DNA of 64,000 nucleotides from Nostoc sp. MG11 (lineage in GTDB: Bacteria; Cyanobacteriota; Cyanobacteriia; Cyanobacteriales; Nostocaceae). The DNA is taken from the NCBI RefSeq assembly GCF_014904695.1, contig NZ_JACXXN010000003.1:339405-403404 (forward strand), given 5' to 3'. The notes below the pieces were generated by a model. The model did no database searches. It was not told the DNA's origin and saw nothing but the letters and a program-made list of their open reading frames with translations. Within the stretch, counting starts at the first letter, position 1, and each line of letters opens with the position of its first letter. Shown here one piece after another: positions 55,640 through 64,000 of this stretch. The position numbers were made by a program, and so were the translations under genes.

Positions 55640-56695
55640 GTGATGATCATGCAAAAACGACTTGGCATTCTGACTAGTGGTGGCGACTGTCCCGGACTCA
55701 ATACTGTAATTCGGGCAGTTGTTAACCACGCCACCCTCACCTATAACTGGCAGGTAGTAGGTATTCCTTATGCAACTAGAGGGCTTTTAGAGAGAAAGGC
55801 AATTCCTCTGAGCATAAATGGTCTAGACCTACGTGGTATTGACCCCTTGCTAAATATGGGAGGCACGATTCTAGGTAGCATCAATAAAGGTGATACTCTA
55901 GCTCATATTGACGAGATTATTGCTGGCTACCATGCTTTAGAACTAGATGCCTTGATTGGCGTTGGTGGAGATGGCAGTTTAGCAATTCTCAACCAACTGC
56001 AAAGCAAAGGAAACTGGCAGTTCATCGCTATTCCGAAAACAATTGATAATGATGTAGCAAAGACAGAAAGAGTAGTTGGGTTTGATACTGCGGTCAACAC
56101 AATTGTTGATGCTCTGAATCGTTTGACATTTACCGCTGCTAGTCACGATCGCGTGATGATTGTCGAAGTCATGGGACGCAAAGCTGGGCATTTAGCGCTA
56201 CACTCCGGTATTGCAGGCGGTGCAGATGTGATTTTGATTCCTGAAATTCCCCATACAATTAAAGGTGTGTGCGAACATTTAGCAGAATTACGCGATCGCT
56301 GGGGACGCAGATTTGCAATTGTCGTTGTGGCGGAAGGCGTTCAAATAGCAGCTGATTCATCTAGTCATCTATCCTGCGAAAAGCCATCCTGTGGTATGGG
56401 TCAATATATCGCCGATGAGCTTCGCCATTGCAGTAACAATCAAATTGATATTCGGGTTTCCGTTTTAGGACACATTCAACGAGGTGGTATTCCTTCAGCT
56501 TTAGACCGGTTAGCTGATGGACAATCTGCACAGATGGTAGCTTGGCAAAATGGGCAAGTTGTAGCTGTTCCTTTAGAAGCAGTCTTGGCTTGCAGTCCAT
56601 GTCTTGTAGATCCTAATAATTTCTTAGTGCAAACTGCGCGATCGCTCAGTACTTACATTGGTAACATTACTCCAGCGATAACCAATATCTTATGA
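55640..56695 (+). CDS. pfkA: 6-phosphofructokinase
   Basis: 351 residues (a second Met at residue 4 fits as start). Nucleotide site LTSGGDCPGLN (about 11-21), GVGGDGSLAIL, the substrate site PKTIDNDVAKTE and MGRKAGHLALHSGIAGGAD. PFK phosphorylates fructose 6-phosphate, the committing step of glycolysis. Residues that set the phosphoryl donor are mixed: Gly in GGDGS is ATP-like, while Lys in PKTIDND is PPi-like. This pairing is known in an ATP-using subgroup. In cyanobacteria PFK supports dark fermentation, which fits its placement beside hox and nifJ. Confidence 0.92.
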   Translation: MMIMQKRLGILTSGGDCPGLNTVIRAVVNHATLTYNWQVVGIPYATRGLLERKAIPLSINGLDLRGIDPLLNMGGTILGSINKGDTLAHIDEIIAGYHALELDALIGVGGDGSLAILNQLQSKGNWQFIAIPKTIDNDVAKTERVVGFDTAVNTIVDALNRLTFTAASHDRVMIVEVMGRKAGHLALHSGIAGGADVILIPEIPHTIKGVCEHLAELRDRWGRRFAIVVVAEGVQIAADSSSHLSCEKPSCGMGQYIADELRHCSNNQIDIRVSVLGHIQRGGIPSALDRLADGQSAQMVAWQNGQVVAVPLEAVLACSPCLVDPNNFLVQTARSLSTYIGNITPAITNIL

Positions 56696-56785
56696 GATTT
56701 TGTAAACAAACCCACTCTTGCGTTCTTCTCTGCGCCTCTGCGTGAGTAATACCAATTTAAAAAAACAATGTGACAGATAAACCGT

Positions 56786-56814
56786 GTAGAGACGTTGCAA
56801 TGCAACGTCTCTAC
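56786..56814. repeat. 29-bp perfect palindrome
   Basis: GTAGAGACGTTGCA, a single A, then TGCAACGTCTCTAC. It lies 90 bp past the pfkA stop and could end that transcript. It is the same repeat family as 45835-45863. Confidence 0.72.
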
Positions 56815-57039
56815 CAAAAGATTTGTTGCAATCATTAATTGAATCGGTATAATTCATCAAATCACCCAGCACAAAACGGAGCCTTTTATCAGTCTTCACG
56901 AGAAGACTTGAGAAATTAGCCTGGAACTAAAAGTTCCAGGCTGTTTAAGTTATTAGCTAGTTGAGAATGTTGCAAACACATCAGAATTTAAGAGACACCT
57001 CAATTAAAAATTCAAGTACCTCTTAATATCTGAATATTT

Positions 57040-57429
57040 TTATTTTGCTGTTACATTTCCAATAGCTTCTTTCGCTTTCTCAACAATACTTTCTTGGGGC
57101 TTTCCTGCTTGTTCGGCTTTCACATTTCTTTCATAAGCCTTTTCCATAGTATTAAGATTTTCTCCATCTTTTGCTGCTTGCTCGTAAGCTTCTTGTCGTT
57201 CTTCTTCTTTAACGCCGACACCTGGATCATATTCGTAAGCACGGTTAATTTTTTCTTGAGAATTTGGTTTATACTCTGGAGGTACGAGCTTTAATTCTTC
57301 AAGTGTAGTTGCATAACTAGCTTGCTGCATAAAAATGAATGAACTCGACAAGCTAATGAACATTATTAAGCCAAAAACCAAAAAGGTAGAACGTAAAACT
57401 TGCTTGCAAGTTAATAGAATTTTTTGCAT
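57040..57429 (-). CDS. Small exported hypothetical protein
   Basis: 129 residues. A hydrophobic N-terminal segment (about 14-40) ends in ASYA, a likely signal peptidase site. The mature 85 residues are highly charged and helical with many Glu, Lys and Ala (YEQAAKDGENLNTMEKAYERN). No family recognised. It stands alone. Probably a periplasmic or thylakoid-lumen small protein, judging only from the leader. Confidence 0.6.
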   Translation of the reverse strand: MQKILLTCKQVLRSTFLVFGLIMFISLSSSFIFMQQASYATTLEELKLVPPEYKPNSQEKINRAYEYDPGVGVKEEERQEAYEQAAKDGENLNTMEKAYERNVKAEQAGKPQESIVEKAKEAIGNVTAK

Positions 57430-57558
57430 GAAAAACCTTCCTAATTTTTTATTATGAGCCTTCGTCGTGTATAAATAGATTCAATCTACAAGGCTCAAAG
57501 GCATCCTAAGTGTTTAGGTACAGTTCTTCCTTCTACCGCAGGGTATATTAATTTTCAC

Positions 57559-58662
57559 CTATAACCAACTGTGATGAATCTTAATTCCTCGATTTTGCAT
57601 TGTATACTCAAACAAATTTGTTGGTAGTGCTTCTTCCACAGCAAAAACGCCTGGTTTCTTGAGTTTACCCTCTAGTAATAATTGGGCAATACTACCCGTA
57701 CCACAACCAGAAGCCATTGCTGTATTTTCATGTACTAAATCTGAACAAAATACGGCTGTTTTACCGTTCTTTTGACCTGTTACTTCGGAGCGAACTGCTA
57801 CTCCAATACCAGTAAAGCGATTGGTAACATCAGTCATCAAATGACTAACATGAGATAAAAATTCAATAGTGCTACGTTTCTGCATTAACCATTTAGGAAA
57901 CACATGAGCAGTGATCCAAGTCATGTGATTGTAAAAATCGGGAACTGAGCCAAACTTAGTAATTACGGTTTTGACTGATGGGAAGGCGTGGGGTAATGTG
58001 AAAGTTTCCGGCATATCAAACCAGTAAACTCCCGTACGTCCATAGGGAGGTAGAAAGTTAACAGCTTCGCGTTCACTATAAGGCTGTACTTCTTGCCATT
58101 TACCATCTATCCAAGCATCAAAAGGACGCTGTAATCCCAGAAAAGTTGTCCGCATCACTGTAACGCCAGCACCGCCAGAACCAGAAACTAAATAACTTAG
58201 ATGAATCTTTTGCGCTTCATCAAATTGCTCGATACCTTGACGTACCATGCTATTAGAAATGCCTGGAAAAATGCCAGTGTTAATAATCGCCGTAACACCA
58301 GCAGCAGCGGCTTGTTCTTGATAATTAAGAGCCTTACTAGTATAAGAACGATGATCGCTAACATCTACATAGTTAACGCCTTGGGCAATACAGGTTTCAA
58401 GAACATTAGTATCTCGGTAGTGAAATGGCCCAGCACAGTGGATAACTAAGTCAGAGTTGGCGATCGCCTCCTTCAACTTATCAACTTCTGCTAAATCCAA
58501 TATCAAAAACTGTACTTGCCCTGCCGAAGTCAAGTTAACAGCCTTTCCTATCTCTGGGGAACGCCCAGTGATCGTAATCTGTGCCTGCGTATGAGTAGCT
58601 AGATCCTGAGCAACACTGCTACCAATTCGCCCCCGTCCTCCTAAAATTAAAACTCGTGTCAT
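57559..58662 (-). CDS. Saccharopine-dehydrogenase-like NAD(P)-binding protein
   Basis: 367 residues. N-terminal Rossmann motif VLILGGRGRIGSSVAQDLA (about 4-22), VIHCAGPFHYRDTNVLETCI and VNYVDVSDHR, as in the saccharopine dehydrogenase-like family. The later part is not lysine-pathway specific. Members of this family in cyanobacteria are of unknown substrate. It lies alone on the minus strand, with 21-bp tandem repeats upstream. Confidence 0.78.
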   Translation of the reverse strand: MTRVLILGGRGRIGSSVAQDLATHTQAQITITGRSPEIGKAVNLTSAGQVQFLILDLAEVDKLKEAIANSDLVIHCAGPFHYRDTNVLETCIAQGVNYVDVSDHRSYTSKALNYQEQAAAAGVTAIINTGIFPGISNSMVRQGIEQFDEAQKIHLSYLVSGSGGAGVTVMRTTFLGLQRPFDAWIDGKWQEVQPYSEREAVNFLPPYGRTGVYWFDMPETFTLPHAFPSVKTVITKFGSVPDFYNHMTWITAHVFPKWLMQKRSTIEFLSHVSHLMTDVTNRFTGIGVAVRSEVTGQKNGKTAVFCSDLVHENTAMASGCGTGSIAQLLLEGKLKKPGVFAVEEALPTNLFEYTMQNRGIKIHHSWL

Positions 58663-58839
58663 TACTCCAGAATAGGAAACACCATTATTATTTCATCAGC
58701 TTTCAGTTCTATTTGTCACCTGTTATAAGTATGACCTTGCCTGCTTACAAAGGAGGACTTATAAATTGACTTCGTAAACTTCCGGTAGTATTTAGCAACT
58801 ATTTTAACGATAATTTGTGTTGCTATGTAGCGATCGCTC

Positions 58840-58902
58840 TCAAAACTCGACACTCCAAGAGCAAAACTCGGAACTCCGAGATCAAAACTCAGAACTCCGA
58901 GA
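58840..58902. repeat. Three tandem 21-bp repeats
   Basis: Units at 58840-58860, 58861-58881 and 58882-58902 share CAAAACTC-GA-ACTCC-AGA. Units 2 and 3 differ at only two positions. The tract lies between the divergent-from-nothing 3' end of crtO (58952) and the start of the saccharopine-like gene. A short intergenic repeat without coding content. Confidence 0.75.
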
Positions 58903-58951
58903 TATTATCTTTGACATTCAACTAATGTACGCATTTATGCATACATCCTGC

Positions 58952-60646
58952 TCAACTAATGCCAAAAACTGACTCTACCGTTGACTTGATGGAATCTCTT
59001 GCATCCTTCAAAGTCTGGCTAATTGGATGCTTAGCCTGCAAAAACACACGGGCGCAATTGCGTCCTGGCATTCCAGAGATAGAACCACCTGGATGCGTCC
59101 CTGCACCAGTTAAAAATAGATTGTCAATTGGGGTTTTGTAGTTTGCTATTTCTGGCAAAGGACGGAAAAACACCATTTGATCTAGTGTCATGTCAATGTG
59201 GTAATAATTGCCTTTATACGCACCTAATCTTTCTCCCAATTCTGCTGGACTCTCAACACGACGCGCAATAGTTGCATCTTTCACATTGGGTGCATAGGTC
59301 GCCAACTTATCAATTACCCTGTCTGCAACTTTGTTTTTCAACTCATCTGTCCAACCAGTACCTTTTAAACCAGTACCTTCTGCACCTGCAATTTGATAGG
59401 GGGCGAAAAACTCAATCCACAGGGTGTGCTTGCCTGGTGGTGCTAATGTGGGGTCAAGAGCGCTAGGCATCACCACATACATAGAGGGATCAGAATCAGG
59501 AATCTCTCCCAAGGTACATTTACTATGAGCCTGTTCCACGTGACTCACGGAATCTGCAATCAAGATAGAGCCAATTAGATATTCATCTTTATGCGCGTGA
59601 TATGGAAAGCGCAACGGTTCATCTAAAGCCAAATCTATCTTGAGGATAGTTTCATTGTTATTAACGATACGGCGTTCTAGTCTTTCCCTTAACTCTGGAG
59701 CAACTGCATCGATATCACTCTTATCAGTCATTTGTAAGAACAACCGCTGAGCGTCAATATTAGAAATTACCCCATGTTTAGCGCGATATTCTTTACCACC
59801 AGCTACCCGTACACCAACTGCTTTTTTATCGTCAATTAGGATTTTATCAACGTGTTGGTCTGTGAGAATAACGCCACCTTTACTTTTAACTAAATTCACC
59901 AAAGCTTGTACAAGTGCGCCAGTACCGCCGCGAGGTCTAGCCATACCAGGGTCATGACGCATTGCCATCATGATTGCACCAATAGCAAGGGTTTTTTGCG
60001 ATGGTGGCGCACCAAGTTCTGATGCAAGTCTTGCCAAAGGTGCTTTGAGAAATTCCTCATCAAACCACTCGTTAACCAAGTCTTCAGCACTGGTCAACAT
60101 ATTGCGAATAAAGTCAAGGGTTTTGTTTGGGGAACCAATTACTGAAAATAAATCTTTCAGTTTTGTGATGTCATAGTTACCAAGGATATCTATAACTGAC
60201 TTTGGCGGTGCATTAAACATTGGAATCATTGCACCCAGCGCCCGTTGCCAATAATCTGTATATTCTGCATATTTTTTGGCATCGCGCTCATTATAACGGG
60301 CGATTTCTGCACAAGTTTTTTCCAGCGACTTGTGACCTAAAAAATACTTGCCATCAGGATGTGGACAGAAAACAACTGGATCACACTCTAAATATTCCAA
60401 ACCATATTTTTCCAATTCTAATTCTTCGACAACTGGCCCTAGGTGGATAAATTCATGATCAATAGCGCATAAGTTAAATTTAAATCCAGGAGCTTCTTGC
60501 GGTAAACATTCTTCAGTTGTCGCCGCACCACCAGGAACAGAACGCTTTTCCAGCAGCAGAACACTATAGCCAGCTTTCAGCAAATAAGCAGCACAAACTA
60601 GACCATTGTGTCCTGCACCAATAATTACAATGTCGTACTCTTGCAT
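58952..60646 (-). CDS. crtO: Beta-carotene ketolase, CrtO type
   Basis: 564 residues. CrtI-like flavoprotein: FAD motif IIGAGHNGLVCAAYLLKAGY (about 6-25), LEKRSVPGGAATTEE, then PRGGTGALVQALV, and C-terminal FLTGAGTHPGGSISGMPGRN. This length and the GAGTHPGGSISG string are the CrtO pattern. CrtO adds keto groups to beta-carotene (echinenone formation) in cyanobacteria. It is intact and monocistronic in appearance. A general phytoene-dehydrogenase-like enzyme is the less likely alternative. Confidence 0.85.
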   Translation of the reverse strand: MQEYDIVIIGAGHNGLVCAAYLLKAGYSVLLLEKRSVPGGAATTEECLPQEAPGFKFNLCAIDHEFIHLGPVVEELELEKYGLEYLECDPVVFCPHPDGKYFLGHKSLEKTCAEIARYNERDAKKYAEYTDYWQRALGAMIPMFNAPPKSVIDILGNYDITKLKDLFSVIGSPNKTLDFIRNMLTSAEDLVNEWFDEEFLKAPLARLASELGAPPSQKTLAIGAIMMAMRHDPGMARPRGGTGALVQALVNLVKSKGGVILTDQHVDKILIDDKKAVGVRVAGGKEYRAKHGVISNIDAQRLFLQMTDKSDIDAVAPELRERLERRIVNNNETILKIDLALDEPLRFPYHAHKDEYLIGSILIADSVSHVEQAHSKCTLGEIPDSDPSMYVVMPSALDPTLAPPGKHTLWIEFFAPYQIAGAEGTGLKGTGWTDELKNKVADRVIDKLATYAPNVKDATIARRVESPAELGERLGAYKGNYYHIDMTLDQMVFFRPLPEIANYKTPIDNLFLTGAGTHPGGSISGMPGRNCARVFLQAKHPISQTLKDARDSIKSTVESVFGIS

Positions 60647-60750
60647 AATTGTGATTTTAGAATGCGCTAGATTTCTAATATTAGAAAACTTTTAACATTT
60701 TTACATCACTCATTAGGTACAAAATTTATTTTTTGTAGTTGCTTCTACTA

Positions 60751-61509
60751 CTAAGGAGATACGACAGTTGACGATGATGGTATTTGCCTCACTTGAGTTT
60801 CTATCATCACTGTCATAATCTCCTTTTCTACTTCTAAATCTTTGATCCGAAATACTATATCTTCCCATTTAAAAGATGATTGATTCACTAATTCTTTGAT
60901 TTTTTGCATAATTGCCACAACTAGCTCTATAGAAACACCTTCACCTTGAGTACAGTTAAAACTTTCTAGCATCAAAGGTTGCGAATGAGTGCGTGGGCGA
61001 ATCATTCCTATAAAACTTAACGAGCGAGTCTTGCCCATTTCTGTTAACAACACCTTTACCCTGAATTCTAGTTTGCCACTACCAGGTAAAAATATCTGAA
61101 TCTCTTGCGGCTTTAAACTCACTGTTTCGCCATCTACATTCAAATCATAACTTTGTAAATTGCTACGAACAAAGTCTGAATTTAAAGCACGATTAATATC
61201 TGTTTCTGTGAGTACAACACGAGCAATGGTATTTACTGGTTGGTTTAGTTCTATTTGACCAAAAAGAGCGCTTAATGGATTAATAGCAATACTATCTGTT
61301 TGCAGTTTAATTTCCTGTACGCGGATGTCTTTTTTTATGATCAATCCTTGACCACTAACTGAAACTCCATCTGCCTGTCCCTGAACTATTTTCAACAGAT
61401 CGGTTTGCACATCTATATCAATTTGTTCTGCTTTATCTATCTGTTGGGATACCATCCTCTCAGCTTCTTGTGATAGGAATTGCTCCTCTAACCGTTGCTC
61501 GTCAGGCAT
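60751..61509 (-). CDS. DUF2993 (LmeA-like) protein
   Basis: 252 residues. Beta-rich lipid-binding-like protein of the cyanobacterial DUF2993 family: LKIVQGQADGVSVSGQGL near the N-terminus, ARVVLTETDINRALNSDF and FRVKVLLTEMGKTRSLSF. No signal peptide is seen. The family is likened to the mycobacterial lipid-binding LmeA and to tubular lipid-binding folds; role unknown. It lies between crtO and the P450 gene on the same strand. Confidence 0.75.
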   Translation of the reverse strand: MPDEQRLEEQFLSQEAERMVSQQIDKAEQIDIDVQTDLLKIVQGQADGVSVSGQGLIIKKDIRVQEIKLQTDSIAINPLSALFGQIELNQPVNTIARVVLTETDINRALNSDFVRSNLQSYDLNVDGETVSLKPQEIQIFLPGSGKLEFRVKVLLTEMGKTRSLSFIGMIRPRTHSQPLMLESFNCTQGEGVSIELVVAIMQKIKELVNQSSFKWEDIVFRIKDLEVEKEIMTVMIETQVRQIPSSSTVVSP

Positions 61510-61627
61510 GAATTCTAAATCTCCTAATATCTTATTACTGTTTACTGTAGATGCTGGATCTCAGAAGCGTATCTATAGGACGATATATCTAAATAGGAGG
61601 ATAGAATAACCACGCAAAAATTAATTT

Positions 61628-62983
61628 TTACCTTTTTATTTTTGCCTGGGTAACAATCATTTGCACGCCACCACGAGGGACAATAGTAATGCCACGACGT
61701 ACCGGATGTACTGGAAGATTATCAGCAAGGGTTAGTTGAAACTGCGATAATATTGTAGCTAATACTAGTTTCATTTCATACATAGAAAAGACTGCGCCAA
61801 TGCAACCACGATATCCACCCCCAAAAGGTAAATATTCATGTGGTGAAAATTTTTGATTGAGAAATCTTTCTGGTCGAAATTGGTTTGCTTCTGGATAAGT
61901 TTCGGCTCGACGATGGGCTAAATAAATACATGGAACTAAAATTGTTCCTGATGTGAATTTATTACCCATAATTTCTACCATATCCTTTACCATTCTTGGC
62001 GTGCAAATTAAGGCAATGGGGTAAATCCGCAGTGTTTCTTGACAGACGGCGGTGAGGTAAGGTAGTTGTGTAATTGCTTCTGGATTTGTTGGATTATCCA
62101 AAGCGTTTAATTCTTGCATTACCTGATTTTTAACTTCTGGGTGGGAGTGAATCAAATGAAATACCCAGGCTAATACACCTGCTGTTGTTTCATAACCCAG
62201 CAGCAGTAATGAAACTAATTGATCGCGTAATTCTTGATCTGTCATTTGTTGTCCGTTTTCGTCACGCGCCGACATCAACAGACTAAGAATATCTGTACGT
62301 TCAGCATCATTTTGCCAACGTCTTTCATGAATTTCTGCGTAGATAAGTTTGTCTATTTGCTGTCGCCTTCTCAAGAAACTTCCCCAGGGACTCCATGCGC
62401 CGAAATCTTGTTGCAGTATGGAGAAGAAAAACAAGCTAGAATACCAAGGTTTAGTTACATCTTCTAACAAAGAACTCAATTGTGTTTTTAATTGTTGGTA
62501 ACGCACACCAGGACTAACACCAAATACTACTTCCAAGATAATTTCTAAGGTGATATCGGACATCAAGTTATGTATAGAAACTGCTGTACCTAATTTCCAA
62601 TCTTGGGTAACTCTTTCAGTGATTTGACAAATTGATTGCCCATAACATTTGATGCGATCGCCATGAAAAGCTGGTAGCAATAGCTGACGCTGTCGATGAT
62701 GTGATCGCGTCTCTTTTAAGACAATTGAATTCTCACCAAATAAGGGTTTAAATACATGAGTTGCTTTCTGAAAATCTAACTTTTGTGCAGGCACAGCAAA
62801 ACAATCACTAATTGCTTGGGGATGGCTAAAAAATACTACTGGCGGTGACTTTAACCCCATTACTCGCACTGTAAAAGTATCGCCATATTTAGCAGCACAA
62901 TTTTCTAAAAATTGCGTAGGTTGAGTAATTAATTGCAGCGTTTGTAGCAACGCTGGTGTGCGTAGCTCGTTAGATCCTTTCAT
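61628..62983 (-). CDS. Cytochrome P450, CYP110-like
   Basis: 451 residues. The I-helix oxygen-binding region is LLLLGYETTAGVLAW, the K-helix ETLRIYP (E-x-x-R), the PERF-like motif FRPERFLN, and the heme-binding LPFGGGYRGCIGAVF with the Cys ligand. This set and the N-terminus without membrane anchor fit the cyanobacterial CYP110 family, which hydroxylates fatty acids and terpenoids. The substrate here is unknown. It is not next to a terpene synthase. Confidence 0.87.
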   Translation of the reverse strand: MKGSNELRTPALLQTLQLITQPTQFLENCAAKYGDTFTVRVMGLKSPPVVFFSHPQAISDCFAVPAQKLDFQKATHVFKPLFGENSIVLKETRSHHRQRQLLLPAFHGDRIKCYGQSICQITERVTQDWKLGTAVSIHNLMSDITLEIILEVVFGVSPGVRYQQLKTQLSSLLEDVTKPWYSSLFFFSILQQDFGAWSPWGSFLRRRQQIDKLIYAEIHERRWQNDAERTDILSLLMSARDENGQQMTDQELRDQLVSLLLLGYETTAGVLAWVFHLIHSHPEVKNQVMQELNALDNPTNPEAITQLPYLTAVCQETLRIYPIALICTPRMVKDMVEIMGNKFTSGTILVPCIYLAHRRAETYPEANQFRPERFLNQKFSPHEYLPFGGGYRGCIGAVFSMYEMKLVLATILSQFQLTLADNLPVHPVRRGITIVPRGGVQMIVTQAKIKR

Positions 62984-63530
62984 TATAAATTTAATACTTT
63001 TAGGATTTAAGTATTTATAAGAGGTCGTAATTAATTAGTATTAACTTTTATAAAGTTTATCAAATTTTACATGAATCTCTAGAGGGATTTTGCAAAAAAG
63101 CTTCCTAAAAATATTTTGAGCAGACACTACCGAAATTCTATCTTTTGGTTGTTTTATTAAAAGCCACTTGAAGTGTATGGCATTGGTAATTCTTCCCTAT
63201 CTCCCATGCCCAAAAATTCTATCCCTCGTCTTGAAAAGTTTTGCGCCGGAAAACCTGGACACGCAAACTTTTCGCTGTTTTGAAAAGCTTTCTACAGCGA
63301 GTTTCCGACCTACGTAACTTTTCGCTTGTGGACGAAGTTTTTTATACCTATATAATTTTTTGTGACTTCTTCAACTAACTGAAAAGTATCCATTCTTGTT
63401 GAGCGACGATTTAAGATACTTATCCTGATGTTGTGAAAAAGCAATAAACTGTTACAACCTGAAAGATGTAAAATTTTTGTTAAATTCAACGAGCATCTAC
63501 ATTTTCCCCTCTTTTTATAAGGTACTCAGC
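62984..63530. other. Intergenic region between divergent P450 and transketolase-like genes
   Basis: 547 bp, with no gene seen. Several AACTTTTCGC/GTTTTGCGCCGG-like short repeats occur at 63230-63350. Promoters of both flanking genes should lie here; no confident operator is visible. Confidence 0.5.
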
Positions 63531-64000
63531 ATGACTGCAATCTCTCCAAAGGCATCTTCAGCGCTTCCTGATTTTTGTGAAGGAATCCAATATTTTAGTG
63601 AAGCGCTACCAGCTTTTGAAACTTATGGTGCGAAACCTGCTGTAGAGTCGGGTAAAGTAGCGATCGCAGCTCCCACAGATCCCGCAGCTGTCTATCAAAC
63701 TTTACTGGCTGCTGATGCCCTACGCTACCTGACATTACAAGTCACTGGTAGTAAGGCTTCTGGACATCCGGGCGGATTTGCCAGCCAAGCAGAAGCTTAT
63801 GCATCTCTTGTCATGCTGGGATACAAAAATATTATCACCGAAGTCGGACACCACGCCCCCGGATTTTATAGTGCGATGTTTCTTGATCGCTCTTTAGAGG
63901 ATATGGGGATTTTCACGGTTCAACAATTGCGCGATCGCTTCCGGGAAAAACACGGTTTGTTAGGACACCTCTCCGGTTTCATACCTGGTATTCTCGCACC
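63531..64000 (+). CDS. Transketolase-like TPP enzyme, N-terminal part (cut by window edge)
   Basis: The reading frame opens at ATG 63531, with AAGG 9 nt upstream, and runs without stop to the window end (156 complete codons). ALRYLTLQVTGSKASGHPGG resembles the transketolase N-terminus, where SGHPG binds TPP phosphate. VGHHAPGFYSAMF and GLLGHLSGFIPG follow the transketolase/DXS-like pattern but are not those of classical transketolase (usual SGHPGLPMG). A transketolase-like or pyruvate-dehydrogenase-E1-like protein of unknown substrate is my best reading. The 5' end is complete; the 3' end is outside the window. Confidence 0.7.
   Translation, partial: MTAISPKASSALPDFCEGIQYFSEALPAFETYGAKPAVESGKVAIAAPTDPAAVYQTLLAADALRYLTLQVTGSKASGHPGGFASQAEAYASLVMLGYKNIITEVGHHAPGFYSAMFLDRSLEDMGIFTVQQLRDRFREKHGLLGHLSGFIPGILA

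Noticed and set aside
58840-58902. CRISPR array
   Set aside because: The 21-bp units are directly tandem with no spacers and no cas genes nearby.

Overview
The window reads as chromosome of a filamentous heterocystous-type cyanobacterium (Nostocales, Nostoc-like). The reasons are the very frequent HIP1 octamer GCGATCGC, heptanucleotide tandem repeats between and inside genes, two CP12-domain genes, a five-subunit bidirectional Hox hydrogenase locus with a CBS-CP12 gene between hoxY and hoxH, a CrtO-type ketolase and a CYP110-like P450. No tRNA, rRNA, CRISPR array or intact transposase was seen.

Layout. 0-10.3 kb is housekeeping: TlyA-like methyltransferase, CP12, a GTPase, small hypotheticals, a manganese/zinc ABC transporter whose binding protein (mntC) is divergent from mntAB, a HAD protein and a NurA-domain protein. 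10.3-12.3 kb is gene-poor and full of debris (terminator-like palindrome, long direct repeats, a MITE, a gene fragment). 12.3-36.5 kb is the main accessory region: an AraC-type regulator with a degenerate receiver, then a co-oriented run of about 16 genes. These are a fatty acyl-AMP ligase, a broken desaturase, an acyl carrier protein, a CylC-like dimetal oxygenase/halogenase, a ketosynthase with a dead acyltransferase, a second carrier protein, an unknown enzyme with a TubC-type docking domain, two SDRs, three MGDG-synthase-like glycosyltransferases, a GMC oxidoreductase, UDP-galactopyranose mutase, a methyltransferase, an MFS exporter and a CylK/BrtB-like beta-propeller protein, closed by a terminator. 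My reading (inference) is a glycolipid pathway. A fatty acid is loaded on a carrier protein, halogenated at an unactivated carbon, perhaps extended, and decorated with sugar, possibly galactofuranose. It is then joined to a nucleophile by displacement of the halide and exported. No type III PKS is present, so the product should differ from cylindrocyclophanes.

36.9-39 kb carries an Lhr-like helicase. 39-55 kb, all on the minus strand apart from a pentapeptide gene, is the fermentative/hydrogen locus: a PyrD-like protein, nifJ (three lesions, a pseudogene), hoxW, hoxH, an unknown gene, CBS-CP12, a membrane protein, hoxY, hoxU, four inserted genes, hoxF (4-nt frameshift) and hoxE. A 17-bp motif recurs upstream of nifJ, hoxW, the membrane protein gene, hoxU, hoxE and, on the other strand, pfkA. 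This suggests an undescribed shared regulator. A 245-bp inverted repeat brackets hoxU through hoxE. 55.6-64 kb holds pfkA, a small secreted protein, a saccharopine-dehydrogenase-like protein, crtO, a DUF2993 protein, a P450 and the start of a transketolase-like gene cut by the window edge.
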